The position numbers and the translations under genes were made by a program. The notes below the pieces were generated by a model. The model saw only the letters and a list, made by a program, of their open reading frames with translations, was not told where the DNA came from and made no database searches. A stretch of 53,166 bases of DNA from Gnetum montanum. Its lineage: Eukaryota; Streptophyta; Gnetopsida; Gnetales; Gnetaceae. Positions 11,111 through 22,030 of the stretch are shown piece by piece. Location of the stretch: NCBI GenBank assembly GCA_015680685.1, contig MNCI01023811.1:1-53166 (forward strand), written 5' to 3'. Each line of letters starts with the position of its first letter. The stretch's first letter is position 1.

Positions 11111-11487
11111 AAACCCTTGTTAATTATCATTATATCAATCCAAACCCTCATTTTCCTTCAAGCATGAGATAACCTGAGGGAGACAATCAAAGCTTCAAGG
11201 AGACATCCAAGGCTTCATCCTCTATTGCCATTAGTGATTTTTCTCAATCCATGGTACATAAGAACATTGGAACATCAAGGCCACTATGCAAGAAGAAGCC
11301 TAGAGGAGGTTCTTCCAACAACCCTAGCTCGTACACTCCCTATTTCGAATCTACAACTACCTAGCATCACTTTGAGGTAACCCAAACCGTAAACATTATC
11401 TTTGAGCATACATTGTATTTTCCTATACATTATAAATAGGAACTAATGAGCTATTTCCAAGTTTTAAACTAGGTTACTTTCATTTTT

Positions 11488-12800
11488 ATGGATTTCTTGG
11501 ATCCTAAAATTCTCATCAAAGGATTCTTTTTTAATATTGTGATTATTGATGTTGTTGTTGAAGATTTCACTACTATGGTAGGAGGATTAACGATTGATGT
11601 AGCTCCCCAAGTAGTAAATTCTCTACTTGGAATTTCTAGTACTAATGTTTTTTGGATTGCCATTTATTCTATGAATGATATCTTTTCAAATGGCCTTATT
11701 CTTGTAACACATGATGAGTTTTGTAATGTTCTGCTTGGAGAGTTAGTATCTTTTAAATAGAGGTAGGGTTTATAGGAACAGGATGACTATTGATGCTTCT
11801 ACATTACCCCTCACTATTTTGTATAACATTATTATAAAAGGAGGAAGATATAGTTATCTATTACCATCCCAAGATTTTATTTTCTACTGCCTCCTCATAG
11901 GAAAGCCACTTAACTTAGGACATACTCTCTATCATGACATGTTGAACATGTTCACCAAAGAGATGATATTTGGGCATCCTCATCTTATTAGTTTATTGAT
12001 TCACCAAAGGGATGTGTCCATTCCAGATATGCCTTTGCACAAAGAAAAGAGAAGCCTTGGAGAGTATGCAAAGAAGAGGAGCTCCTCACATGCAAATGAG
12101 GTAGGACCCAACACCACGTCATCTCCATCATAGAGAACAAGAGTAGCATCAATTTTGGGGGCCTCTTCACATTTGAGGAGGTCCAATTAGTTAGGAGCTA
12201 GATAAGATCTTCTTTGAAGAAGATTCTAAGGCCTTTTGCTCATACCTTTGGGATGATTGGCAGGAACTTCTCTTACTTGCATAAGAGAATGAATGATGCT
12301 GATGTACTTCTTCCGCTAGATGGGTAGTAGTTCAAGGAGATCACCACTCATATTTTTGATAGTCAGGAGGACATTATTGCAATTGCAAGACACTCTACAA
12401 TAGCTGGGACTTCTCGAGCTTATCACTCATGAAATGAGTTTAACTCTAAGCCTGATGCACTGCTAGCACATGTCCAGGGAGAGCATCCTACTCCTATGTA
12501 GCCTAGTACTAGCATTCATTAGGGTAACACTCCATGATCCTTTGAGAAATAGGCCATGGGGAGCATCTTTGGGATCTCATTCCAATGAGGACTAGCTAAT
12601 GCAATCACTTATCAGAGGAAGGAGGCTTCCTCATCTTTATAGTAGGCTCCATCATAGCCAAATCCACCAACCCCTCCTATTTTTGAGTGAAGCTTCATCC
12701 AAGGAGAGCTCCAGCTTCACCATCATCAAAAGATGAGGTTTAGTGTGTCTCCAACATTAGCACCAGCACCAGTAGTGATGATGATGAGGAGGAGAACTAT
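11488..12800 (+). pseudogene. Additional ORF of copia A, plant-transposon-protein-like domain
   Basis: An ATG at 11488 opens 90 codons (MDFLDPKILIKGFFFN, FTTMVGGLTIDVAPQVV, NSLLGIS). After one frameshift near 11760 the frame continues to 12133 with LPSQDFIFYCLLIGKPLNLG and FGHPHLISLLI; a second shift leads to FTFEEVQLVRS and FAHTFGMIGRNFSYLHKRM to about 12600. The succession Fxx(V/Y)xGxxIxxxPxxVxxLLGI, then LPSxxFIFxxLLxGKxxNLG and HLIxxLI, is the pattern of the 'putative plant transposon protein' domain found in accessory ORFs of plant LTR elements. It resembles residues 150-290 of the accessory ORF in gypsy C. Biochemical role unknown. It lies where pol would normally be. Confidence 0.6.
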
Positions 12801-13260
12801 TGACCTTCTTGTACTATAGTTTCTTCAAAGAAGGATTTTAATGATTCTATGGAACTCGTTGACTAGGATCCTTAGGTGCTCTCTTTTCTTTTTGATGATG
12901 TCCAAAATGGAAAAGATAATTCTGGTGCTTGGATGTTGATATGATGGTCTTATGAGATTTTTCTAGCTATATGTAATATTGAAAATTCATGGATATGAAT
13001 AGATTATGATGACAATTTATGCTTCCTATGTCATTTGTTCTTGCTTTTTATGGAGATAGGTTTTTCCTTTACATAGTATAGATTCATATTCTAGATTTCA
13101 CACAATTGATACCCTACACCTTGAGCTCTAGAACCTTTATCACAGTCCTTGGCTACCATTGGAATTTATACATATTAATATTTTTGGTTACTATATTATT
13201 TATTGATTTATCAACTCATCCATTTTATTAAGTTTTTGACATCACCAAAAAGGGGAAGAT
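12801..13260 (+). other. Copia A 3' noncoding region and polypurine tract
   Basis: No ORF. The last 50 bases (ATCCATTTTATTAAG, then ACATCACCAAAAAGGGGAAGA) match the sequence before the copia B 3' LTR (27350-27391), so they form a conserved 3' end including the polypurine tract. Confidence 0.6.
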
Positions 13261-13817
13261 TTTTGACCTTTTGGTATGTCAAAACCTTAAGAAAAATGGA
13301 GAATGTAAAATGTTGTAGAATGTAATGTGTTTATAGGTACTCAACAAGATAAGAACTACAATGAAATATTTAAGTGACTTTACCAGCAAAGATGAGCTCA
13401 TAGGCTAGATATGAAGGCTACAAGCTAAAAGAAGATGCTTCGATGATTGAGAGGAAGCTTCAAAATCAAAGTTCAAAAGCTGAGAAGATGTCTCCTATTA
13501 AGAAAAGAAATCTCCCACATGCAAAAGATGTCTTGGCCAACGTGGAGGTCACCCAAAGAAGACGTCTCATTTCAAGAGAAGCTGTCTCCCTATATTTGAA
13601 GTGATTTTCAGTAGGACATACCAATCTTAAAGGGTATTTCTACATTAGCCATTAGATTGCATGAATTTGGATGTGATTTTGGAAAATTTGAGGCTATAAT
13701 AAGACTTCATATTCTTGGGTATTGAGCAAGTGTTGTGCATGAACTATCTCTATTAAAGTAATCATTGTATATTGTACTTATTATTTTCATCCCTCCTTCT
13801 AAGTTATATGATCCTCA
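13261..13817 (+). repeat. Copia A 3' LTR, internally deleted
   Basis: Matches 7755-8340 and then, after GTATATTGTACTTAT, jumps to the last 30 bases of the LTR, ending GATCCTCA. About 590 bp present in the 5' LTR are missing. Confidence 0.8.
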
Positions 13818-13960
13818 ATTACCTAGTTCTTGGTTCACTTGATATTATCTTCTTTTATGTAGTTATTGCCCTAGTAGTGCTCATTTTTTGTAGCTATGTT
13901 GATAGCTCTCCTTGCATGATTACTGATAGATCTTGAACTTTTGTTATCAAATGTTAATGA
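13818..13960 (-). pseudogene. Gypsy A Gag/linker remnant beyond copia A
   Basis: The minus strand just outside the copia A 3' LTR contains short words resembling the linker between gag and protease of gypsy B and C (the AARAVNIQ...NNY region). It fits as the continuation of gypsy A beyond the insertion, but the match is short. Confidence 0.4.
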
Positions 13961-15639
13961 AATATAAAAAAGCAAGAAAACATGCTTTAAATAGATCTAA
14001 AACTAAAACATAATTATAGAAAATAAACGAGAAAATATTGCACAGTATTTCAAAAACTTTGTAATTCAATGTTTTAAAAATGTTGTAACAAGTGGGTTCC
14101 AAAGATACAAGTTAAAGATTTTATATCCTGTGATTGCAACAATGGCCTTGAAGCCTAATGTAGGAGGGAGGATGTATTCTATAATCTCCTCTCATAAGTC
14201 TGGCACTATTCAATCTAGCTACAAATTGATTCTTAATGTCTCTAATGATCTACTTTAAGAAATGGCTCTTCGCTCTTGGCCTTCAAACCTCTTTGCTTCC
14301 AAAATTTTCAATTTTGATGAATTGCAAATGATCCAATGGTCCTTCAATGAATGTAAATCTTAATTTAAGTAGGTTATGCACATCCTAATTTCTTGCTAGT
14401 TGATATTTCCATGATTGCTACCAAATTTCTAATAGATTTTGGAGCATTTTAGAAAATTTTGGTGGCCAAAATCTACAACATATGATGCACCAACATTTTT
14501 TGACTTTTTGGGAATGAAACACCAACATATTTGGCATTTTCACCATCCAAAAAGTGTAGACCATGATCCACCAATGTATTTAAATTTTTTTTTGCTAAAT
14601 TTGATGACACATTTGAGCTATTTTCATGGTTCAAATTCCAACATAAATGCCACCAACATATTTAGGCCTTTTCCACTAATTTTGCCAACAAATTTGGATT
14701 TTTCTTCCAAATTCTAGTAATGTATTTACATTTTATTATGTTGGCATATATGAAATTCCAGCATTATGGGCTTTAAATTCCATCTCACACATTGAAGAAA
14801 TGTCTAAAATTTTATAAGAATAAGGCTATGGGATTGGATTTTTAATGGTAAAATAGGCAACTGTATCTACCTTTAAATTTTCACTAAACTATAATGTAAA
14901 TATTACTTTGAGGTTTTTTATGTAAATGTAAATTTTCTATTGGGTGTTTCATAGCTCCCTCTTTGTTGATGGTTGGAGGATTGACCCAAGAAACATCAAT
15001 AAAGAATGAAAAACACTATCACAAGCTTATCATCAATACATCCTCTCCCCACTTGATTCCATAACTATCAAACCATGCTAAGGAGTGCTCAAGATAATGA
15101 AATAAGGCCACGATAGAACATTATGAGTTTGAGATGAGATGAAGACTATATTTATTATCAAGAAATAATCACTTTGGCTAACAAAGGATTCCAAACATTG
15201 ACAACATGGTTACAGCATGCTGGTAACATGTGAACTAGCTGAATAGGTTTTCATGCTTTATGCTTGAACTATTAGTCACTTGATGATATGTTAGAAGAAT
15301 CAATATGCCATTCTTGAAAAGCTTTAGCTACTAGGCTTCTCCCTTTTGTTTTTTTAGAGCTGTTGAGTTGACTTTAGGCTTCATTTGCCTCATGGTTGGC
15401 TCAACAATTTGCTTTCCCTTTTTTTTAGGGGGTGGGGGTGAAGGGGGAGGGGAAGGGAAGAAGATGAAACCTTTGTTGGATTTCATTACCAAAGCTAAAC
15501 TTGATTTTGTTTTCTTGTCAAATGAGATATGTTACATTCAATGAACTTGATGACAAAGCATGTCGAAGGAGATGTCATGTGGTCATGATTCATGAATGTC
15601 AAACATAGGTTTTCATTGTTATCAAAGGAAGGAGGGTTT
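13961..15639. other. AT-rich stretch without recognisable genes; G-rich tract near its end
   Basis: The plus-strand frame 14439-14717 is open but consists of repeated short words (CACCAACATATTT, CCACCAATGTATTT, about 30-70 bases apart between 14490 and 14720) and has no domain. A strongly G-rich tract at 15428-15457 and a purine run AAAGGAAGGAGGG at 15624-15636 directly before copia B are the only notable elements. Confidence 0.5.
15428..15457 (+). other. G-rich tract with quadruplex-forming pattern
   Basis: Five runs of three or more G are separated by one to four bases (GGGGG, T, GGGGG, TGAA, GGGGG, A, GGGG, AA, GGG). This satisfies the usual G3+N1-7 rule. A T8 run precedes it. Confidence 0.6.
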
Positions 15640-16536
15640 TGTAGACCTTTTGGTGTCTTTTGATGTGCTCAAAACTTTAAGTAAAATGAAGAAAAATGAT
15701 TTTTCTATGTTTTTATGGTTATTGTATTTGTAGGACTACGTACATGGGAAAACAGGATGAGCTAAAGAGGACAACGAATGAACTATCCTAAAGCTCAAAG
15801 GAGGAGGTCACCCACATGTCTTCAAACAAACATTCAAATAATGTCGACAAGGACCTAATATTGTACAAGCAAAGTGAACATCATTAAAGCATACAGAAGA
15901 TCAAGGTTGTAGATAAGGGATGATGCATTCATCATGTAAGATAAAGTGAAGAAAGACATCTCTGGGAAGTAGCAAACGTCTTTCTTCATTAAAGCATGTT
16001 GTATTTATTATACAATCATTTATAATTATTGAATTCTCATTTCTCCTCATTGTCTAATCATTTTGGCTTTGTAAAATGTGCTATACCTAACTGTGTAAGG
16101 ATTAACAAATTGAGTTGCAATTATTCCTTGTAATTCTTGTTTTTGTTACCATGTAGGGTTGATGTGCTTGAGCTTGTAGGATTCTATGGGATTGAGTTGT
16201 TGATGCTACAATACAACACTCCAATGTGAAGCTCAAGATCATAAAGGCTATGAAAGCCTTGAAACAACATTTCCAAGCCTGATGGAACCTTGTGGGGTTG
16301 AGTGATTGGTGCTATGGTACAACACTCTGAAGTAGAGCTTGATGAATATATAGGGTGTGGATCCTTCAACCACATTTTGAGAGCAACAAAGTCTACAAGG
16401 GTGCTTGTTATCTACCCTCCAAGTATGGAGTACCCAAGTTGGGAAATCACGTAAATTCATGTGTGTGCTTTGTTTTATAAAGGTTCAATTTGGAAAACTT
16501 ATTTATTCCCCTCTCTTATAAGTTCAATGATTCACA
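15640..16536 (+). repeat. Copia B 5' LTR
   Basis: Starts TGTAGACCTTTTGGTG and ends GATTCACA. Relative to the 3' LTR it lacks about 330 bp, namely the stretch rich in AAGACATCTTTC words (27730-28060). Confidence 0.8.
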
Positions 16537-16538
16537 AG

Positions 16539-16550
16539 TGGTATCAGAGC
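16539..16550 (+). promoter_or_regulatory. Copia B primer binding site (initiator Met-tRNA)
   Basis: TGGTATCAGAGC, the canonical plant copia primer site, two bases after the LTR. Confidence 0.9.
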
Positions 16551-16590
16551 CTAGTACTCTTTATTTCATCACCAACTTCAAGAGTGAATA

Positions 16591-18330
16591 ATGGAGGGAA
16601 CATCTTACACAAAGCCAACCATGTTTGACGGATTCAACTTCACCTATTGGAAAGCCAGAATGCAAGGGTTCTTTGAATCCATGGAGTTTGAAGTCTAGGA
16701 ATTAATCTTGGAAGGCTACACTCCACCCATTGACAACATCACCATAATCATCAAGCCTCACAACATATGATCTCAAGAGGAAAAATATAAGTTCATGTTT
16801 AATTCAAATGCAAAAAATTATTTATATTGTGCATTGAATAAACATAAATTCAATAGAGTAGCATGATGTAAAATAGCCAAAGAGATTTGGCAAGCTTTAA
16901 AAGCTAATTATGAAGGAACCTCTCTTATTAAGCAAGTGAAACTATTAGTTCTACAAAGTGAAAATGATAAACTCAAAATGCGAGAAGGTGAGAAAATAAA
17001 GGTTTAGTTTTCTAGAGCTAACAATATTGTTGTAGTCATTAGAGGAATAGGGAAAGACTTGTCTAAAAGTGACATCATCATCAAAATGATCAGAATTATA
17101 CAATCAAATTTTAGACCTAACATCACAACCATGGAGGAAATTAGAGATTTCTCAACTCTAAGATTTGAGGAACTTCAAAGTGCTCTCATTGCCTATGAAA
17201 TAAAGCTCATAAGTGAAGGAGTAATTCAAGAAAAACCTATTGCTCTAAATACTACCTCCAAGGAGAAGGAGGTCAATGAGCATGATGAGGATGATGAAGA
17301 TGAGATTGCTCTTCTCTCAAGGAGAATACAATGATTTCTTGCAAGAAAAAACAAAGGGAAATCTTAGCAACAAAAAAGAGAACATTTCTTCCAAGGTCAA
17401 GAAAGAGGTAGAAATTTTTTAAATTCTTCTAATCTAGATTTTTCTTTCATAGAATGTTGCATTTGTGGAGGAAGATGCCATATAGCCTTTAAATATCCTA
17501 GTGATCGAAATGATAGCAAATTTTAGCCAAAGAATAGATCCAATGATGAGGAACTAAAAAATACCAACTTTTAGACAAGTTGGGATGACAGTGAGCAAAG
17601 TGAAGAAGAAGCATACAATTCTCCTAAAGATTATCATCTCATCTACATGGTGCTTACTAATGAATATTCCTCACATATGGTATAACAACACATGATAATT
17701 ATGACAAGAGGTATAGTGAATTTAAAGAATAAAATTTTTTCTTACATCATTTGAGTAGGAAGGAAAAGAAACTAGTGCTTTCTAAGTTAAATGTTATTCA
17801 TGCTAAAATGAAAGAAGATATCTCAAACATAAAAGATGAGATTAAACCACTAACCACTTGTAACAAGGATTGTAGCAAGATTCAAGATGAGTAGCTTCCT
17901 AAAAATTAGGCAAAGAATTTAGAGGATGCAACACATGAAAATGCAAGATCAAGCCCAAGCATGGTAAGGTTTGATAATTCTGATCATAAGGATAATACTA
18001 ATTTTATATGTAAAAATTGTGGTTTTATATAAACTCTTAACCATGATGAACAAAATAAGATTAATGCTTGATCTTGTCAAAAGATCTTTGGTAAGGAAAT
18101 TTTTTAGGTACCAATAAGTGAGAATGAAGAGAGGTGGAGTTTCGAAGATAATGAAAAAATTGATTCAAAGTTCTATCACAAGAAAAATGAACTAGAGACA
18201 ACACACACATGATCTAATGGAAGAGAACCTAAGGATGAGGAGGTACTTCATGATAGGAGACCTCATATCAAACTCCATTAATCTTCTCAATTTCTCAAAA
18301 AGCAAGGTAAGTGAAGGTAAGTCTCTATCT
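16591..18330 (+). pseudogene. Copia B Gag
   Basis: ATG at 16591 opens MEGTSYTKPTMFDGFN then FTYWKARMQGFF (DUF4219-like), followed by KIAKEIWQALKANYEG, QVKLLVLQSENDKLKM and IIKMIRIIQSNFRPN (UBN2-like) and FEELQSALIAYEIKLI. The longest clean piece is 17059-17334, ending in an acidic EHDEDDEDE run. A knuckle remnant CCICGGRCHIAFKY (about 17455-17500) has lost its last Cys. The tail is Lys/Glu-rich, then CKNCGF (about 18010) may be half of a second knuckle. Stops are fewer than in copia A. Gag would have formed particles; without pol, enzymes must have come from another element. Confidence 0.85.
18306..18322 (+). promoter_or_regulatory. Tandem splice-donor-like motif after gag (copia B)
   Basis: GGTAAGTGAAGGTAAGT, identical to the first 17 bases of the copia A motif at 10828 and at the same place just after gag. 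Confidence 0.5.
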
Positions 18331-18962
18331 CTTTGCTTGCTAGTTAATAAGGATAGTGTATGAAAAGTCCTATATTATCCATGTCTTAGATAAAAAAATA
18401 TGGAATGACTATCTAGATCATTTGTCTCATTCATTCATGTTATTAATATAATTGGTTTTTTGAAGATTTAGCTCTTGTAAATATTTCCCTTGGATCTTTA
18501 TTTTCTGATTTATTGCCATGCTATTCAGTCTTGCTTAATCTAAAAGTCTTGTGATGATTCTATGCTCTTAGTCTTTAGGATGATTTTTCCATTTTAAGAT
18601 AAGACAAGCTTTAGAAATGCTATCAATATTGCTGGTTTGAGATCTAGATCTCAAAAAATTAAGCTTAATGTTGACCTATAGTTATAGTATGTTTGTGATT
18701 TTTGTACATTGATCTTAAAAGCCCAAGATAAGTAGCACATATGTGGGGAAATCCTACATCTCAGTCATCTTGGAGGCCATCAATCTAGGGCGAGTCCATG
18801 GAGACTTTAGCCAAAATGCAAAATGAGTAAGAAAAGAAGTTCAAGAGGTATTTATTGGGATGGCAAAGTCTTGAATGGTTGTGTATTAGGACTTTAAAAG
18901 GTACTTATTGATGTATAAATACTTAGTTCCTTATCATCATCTATTGTCTGTAAATGATTATT
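18331..18962. other. Copia B interior after gag, left of gypsy B
   Basis: No ORF or domain recognised. No counterpart of the copia A additional ORF is visible. Confidence 0.4.
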
Positions 18963-18967
18963 ATTGT
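18963..18967. repeat. Target site duplication ATTGT, left copy (gypsy B)
   Basis: Exact match to 26023-26027; 5 bp is the usual size for LTR retrotransposons. Confidence 0.9.
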
Positions 18968-18985
18968 TGATGAGATGTGGTTTGC

Positions 18986-19100
18986 ATGAGCCACGATATC
19001 GCGTACGCAATATCGTGGCCACCACGATATCGCATCCCATGCAATATCGTGTACGTGATATCACGTCTTCCCCTACAATGTCACGTACGTGATATTGCGG
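18986..19100. repeat. CpG-rich palindrome cluster in gypsy B U3
   Basis: A 26-bp near-perfect palindrome runs from CACGATATCGCG through the centre GTAC to CAATATCGTG (18992-19017, one mismatched pair). It is followed by three or four further CACGATATCG / GTGATATCACG units. The 3' LTR keeps a degraded version (25066-25143). Confidence 0.75.
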
Positions 19101-19114
19101 TCTGCTGCCAAATC

Positions 19115-19122
19115 TATAAATA
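19115..19122 (+). promoter_or_regulatory. TATA box of gypsy B 5' LTR
   Basis: TATAAATA followed by AGAGG. The CTATAAATAAGAGG block is conserved in all four LTRs of gypsy B and C (also 25159, 38186, 49959). Confidence 0.8.
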
Positions 19123-19993
19123 AGAGGTGGAACTGCCCTTATTTCCCATCCTAGGCTAGAAGTAGGAAAACTCTGGTAGATTGATCACTCCAAAGATAGA
19201 ATATTTTCCATGTGCCCACAATAGGAGTCCCCAAGTGAATGGATCTTTATTCGAGCAACATTGTACCTAAACACAAGTTGTGTACGGCAATAAAGATGAG
19301 CTTTGTGGATAAACCTTGAAGTGCATGGAATAGGATTTATTACTTATTATTTATTACCTATTATTTCTTACCTATTATTTATTACCCTGCAGTAGCATGG
19401 CTTGAGTATGACTTGATTACGAGCATTTACGGATGTGTACGGCTAATCAAGGAATTGGCTACTCATCATGATTAGATTCTCCCACCCTCAACTCCTAGAA
19501 TGCGGAATGAGTACAACTTGATTACAATCATCTAAGGATGTGTACAGCTAGTTAAGGAACGGATGCTCATTACATTTAGGCTAGTTAAGTGCCTCAGTAT
19601 GACCACTTCAAGCACATGTGTTACGCATGGTGATCCTAGTAATGATTAGCATTTGGTAGTTGCAGTTGCATAGTTCAGGGTGTGTACGGTAAGTGAGAAC
19701 GGATGCTGACACTAGTTAATTTAGACTTAGTTCATTAGTTAGATTTAGTTAGTTTCTCAATCCTTCACCTCGATAGCATAGGAGAAAAACATAAAAGACC
19801 ATAAAAATCATATACCTCGGACTTACTTAACCATACACCGTGACAACCACAAGTAATTTTGCGAAGACAACGAATGATTAACCCCAAGTGTTCCATGGGG
19901 CGTGTAGGCACTTAGTCTACGGAGTTCGACTAGATCGCACGTGCTACACTTGTTTCATATGGTTGAGTGTAGGGGTACCTCGCCACTCATCGT

Positions 19994-20011
19994 TGGCGCC
20001 GTTGATGGGAA
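19994..20011 (+). promoter_or_regulatory. Gypsy B primer binding site
   Basis: TGGCGCCGTTGATGGGAA starts one base after the LTR. This TGGCGCCGTTG type is usual for Athila/Tat gypsy elements, normally assigned to tRNA-Asp. Confidence 0.85.
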
Positions 20012-20132
20012 CTAAGTGTTTGTGCACCAAATAGAACATAAGGATATCACTCACATCGTTGGGAGCCTAAACGAACCTTCGGGTTAATCAAGATAAAAAT
20101 TTTATAATGGTAAAATTAGCACACCGATAACA

Positions 20133-22030
20133 ATGTCTTCTTCTCATAAGAAAAACTCACCACCTAAGGACCATACACGAGACAGTCGGCTTCATAAAAC
20201 ACATAGCCAAAATCAGCCAAGTCCTAAATAATACAAGCTAGTTTATACTCATCCCGATGAGTATATTCCATACTTTCCCTTTATCCTCCATTAAGATGAG
20301 CAGCTGTGATGGAGAGATTTGCAAGGTAACATCGTGTTACCCCCAAATCGATCAGTCTCTCGCATGCTTTTCTGTGCTTTGGCATAGATAGGCATGACTA
20401 AATTATATGCTGAATACGTTGTAGAAGATTTTGATATGAGGGATTATCATCCCATAGAAGGACAACATATGAGAGACTCAAGGAAGGAGAGTCAACACAC
20501 ACTTTTTAAGGGCAAAGGTCTGCACATCCTTAGAAAAATAGGAGATGAGGAACCCCTTATATCAGGTTCTTTAGAAACGATGCTCCCCCTCCTAACGATG
20601 ATGAGGAGGTTGGGTATCAGAACCTACGATCAAAAATACATAACCATGGTTCTGATGCTCGTGAACACCAACTATTCACAGAGGGAACAACTGCTCATGC
20701 TAAGGATGGGCACTTAGATCATCACCACGATTGGAGCCATAGCAGCCGAAGAGAAGGTAAGAAACATCATCATGGTGATGGTTCTCCTTATTCTTCTTCT
20801 TCATCCCATCACTCACCCTCTCCTTCCACATCTGGGCCCAGCCATCATGAACACAACGTTGAGGATAAAGGTAGACAAAACGAGAGACCTCGACGGGAAA
20901 GTTGAGAGAGAGGACAAGGGCAAGGATGTAGGGAGAGTAGGGAACAACGCAGACATCACAGGCGTTATGAAAGAGATGATCATGATGAGCCCCTACTCAC
21001 AACCTAAAGTATGCTTGACATAATGGAGGTAGTTAGGATTCCCACAAGGCATTTAAAAGATAGTCGGATCAAACAATTAGACATGAACAATATCCCACGA
21101 TTTGAAGGGGGATACAACCCAAATCCGCAAAATCATTTACAAGAATTCCACGATGCCTATGCCTTGCAAAATATAGAAAATGAGTGAAAAAAAACTTAAG
21201 TTATTCCCAAGGACACTCACAAAAGAAGCAGAGAGTTGGTACCGGTCCTTGGAACTGAAAACCATTAGGAGGTGGAGTACGATGCTAGAACTATTCAATG
21301 AAAAGTATCAAACGTACTCCAGAGTGTTCAATTTGCATCAGCAGATCCAAGGCTGGAAGTAAGGTACTCATGAACCCTTGGATGCTGCAATGGCCCACTA
21401 CTATACATTGTTACATTGATGCTTGGGCCATGGGTACGCTCAGTGGGATCAACTTCACCACATCATGGATGGGCTAAGGCATGAAACAAGAAGAACCCTT
21501 GGGACTTATGCCCAAGGGAGACTCTCACAACTTAGAGCCCATGAAGTACATCGCTTGTTGGAGCAAGTAGCAAAAGAAAAAGGTGAGCTACAAAAAAGGG
21601 AAAGTGCGAAAGAGTACAATAGTGATCCCTCTCTTTGGAAGAAGGGAGTGAAGCTTTGCAATGAAGAGGATGAGTCACCAATCGAAGAGTTGGTGAAAAG
21701 GAAAACCTTGCTGATTCAAAAACTCACAATAGAAGTAGCGGCTAAGGTAGACGACATATGGAGTTCCTTAGAATCTAAAATTGAAACTGTTTTAAAAATT
21801 GTAAAAGAGTCTAAGGTAGAACAAAGTAGTGATAAAGGTAAGACAAAGTGGATAGATTTAGGTCCTGCACATAACAAGGGTAAGGGGAAAATCACTAACT
21901 CCGATGTGGTTGTGAAGTCAGACACAGATGATGATGGTGGATGTGAGATCTGCCACTATGACCATCCTAAGGGATGTTGTTCAATTATATCACTTCTATA
22001 GGAGTCTAGGGTGTATACGCTTAGTCCAAG
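20133..22030 (+). pseudogene. Gypsy B Gag
   Basis: ATG at 20133 opens MSSSHKKNSPPKDH. Aligned with gypsy C (39126), both have HPD(E/D)Y and IVLP. The Retrotrans_gag-like core is at about 21090-21600: EAESWYRSLELKTIRRWSTM, LFNEKYQTYSR, then LHHIMDGLRHETRRTL and TYAQGRLSQL. A zinc-knuckle-like CEICHYDHPKGCC lies at 21942-21980. A Ser/His-rich linker (20760-20860) reads in a different frame, restored near an A8 run at about 21189, so two compensating frameshifts have occurred. Several stops are present, one at a codon that is also a stop in gypsy C (LH-stop-DE). Confidence 0.85.

Larger units (their letters stand above)
7755..13817 (+). mobile_element. Copia A: non-autonomous Ty1/copia-type element with Gag, no pol
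   Basis: Paired LTRs (7755-8900 and 13261-13817) flank a 4.4-kb interior. The 5' LTR is followed by a TGGTATCAAAGC primer site for initiator Met-tRNA; the 3' LTR is preceded by AAAAAGGGGAAGA, a polypurine tract. The interior holds a copia-type gag (8956-10520), a tandem splice-donor-like motif (10828-10845) and an unrelated additional ORF (11488-12800). No protease, integrase or RT could be found in any frame. Flanks ATTGT (7750-7754) and ATTAC (13818-13822) could be a target duplication with two transitions. It is inserted in gypsy A, in opposite orientation, so it is younger than gypsy A. Confidence 0.8.
18968..19992 (+). repeat. Gypsy B 5' LTR
   Basis: 1025 bp. The first 125 bases hold dense CpG-containing palindromes (CACGATATCGCG, GTGATATCACG). 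TATAAATA follows at 19115-19122, then a GATAGAATATTTTCCA box and a TTTATTCGAGC box shared with the gypsy C LTR. An internal direct repeat of 105-bp period (GAGTATGACTTGATTACGAG at 19404 and a diverged copy at 19509) and short TTACCTATTATTT repeats (about 19340-19385) lie in the middle. It ends GTAGGGGTACCTCGCCACTC plus ATCG. Confidence 0.9.

Noticed and set aside
7750-13822. Perfect target duplication for copia A
   Set aside because: ATTGT against ATTAC agree at only three positions; it can be explained by two transitions but is not proof.
14439-14717. 92-codon plus-strand frame
   Set aside because: Made of repeated CACCAACATATTT-like words; looks like a low-complexity repeat, not a gene.
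15624-15639. Purine run before copia B as evidence that 15640-16536 is a 3' LTR of another element
   Set aside because: The LTR is followed by a perfect Met-tRNA primer site and gag, and pairs with 27392-28621, so it is a 5' LTR; the purine run is probably chance.
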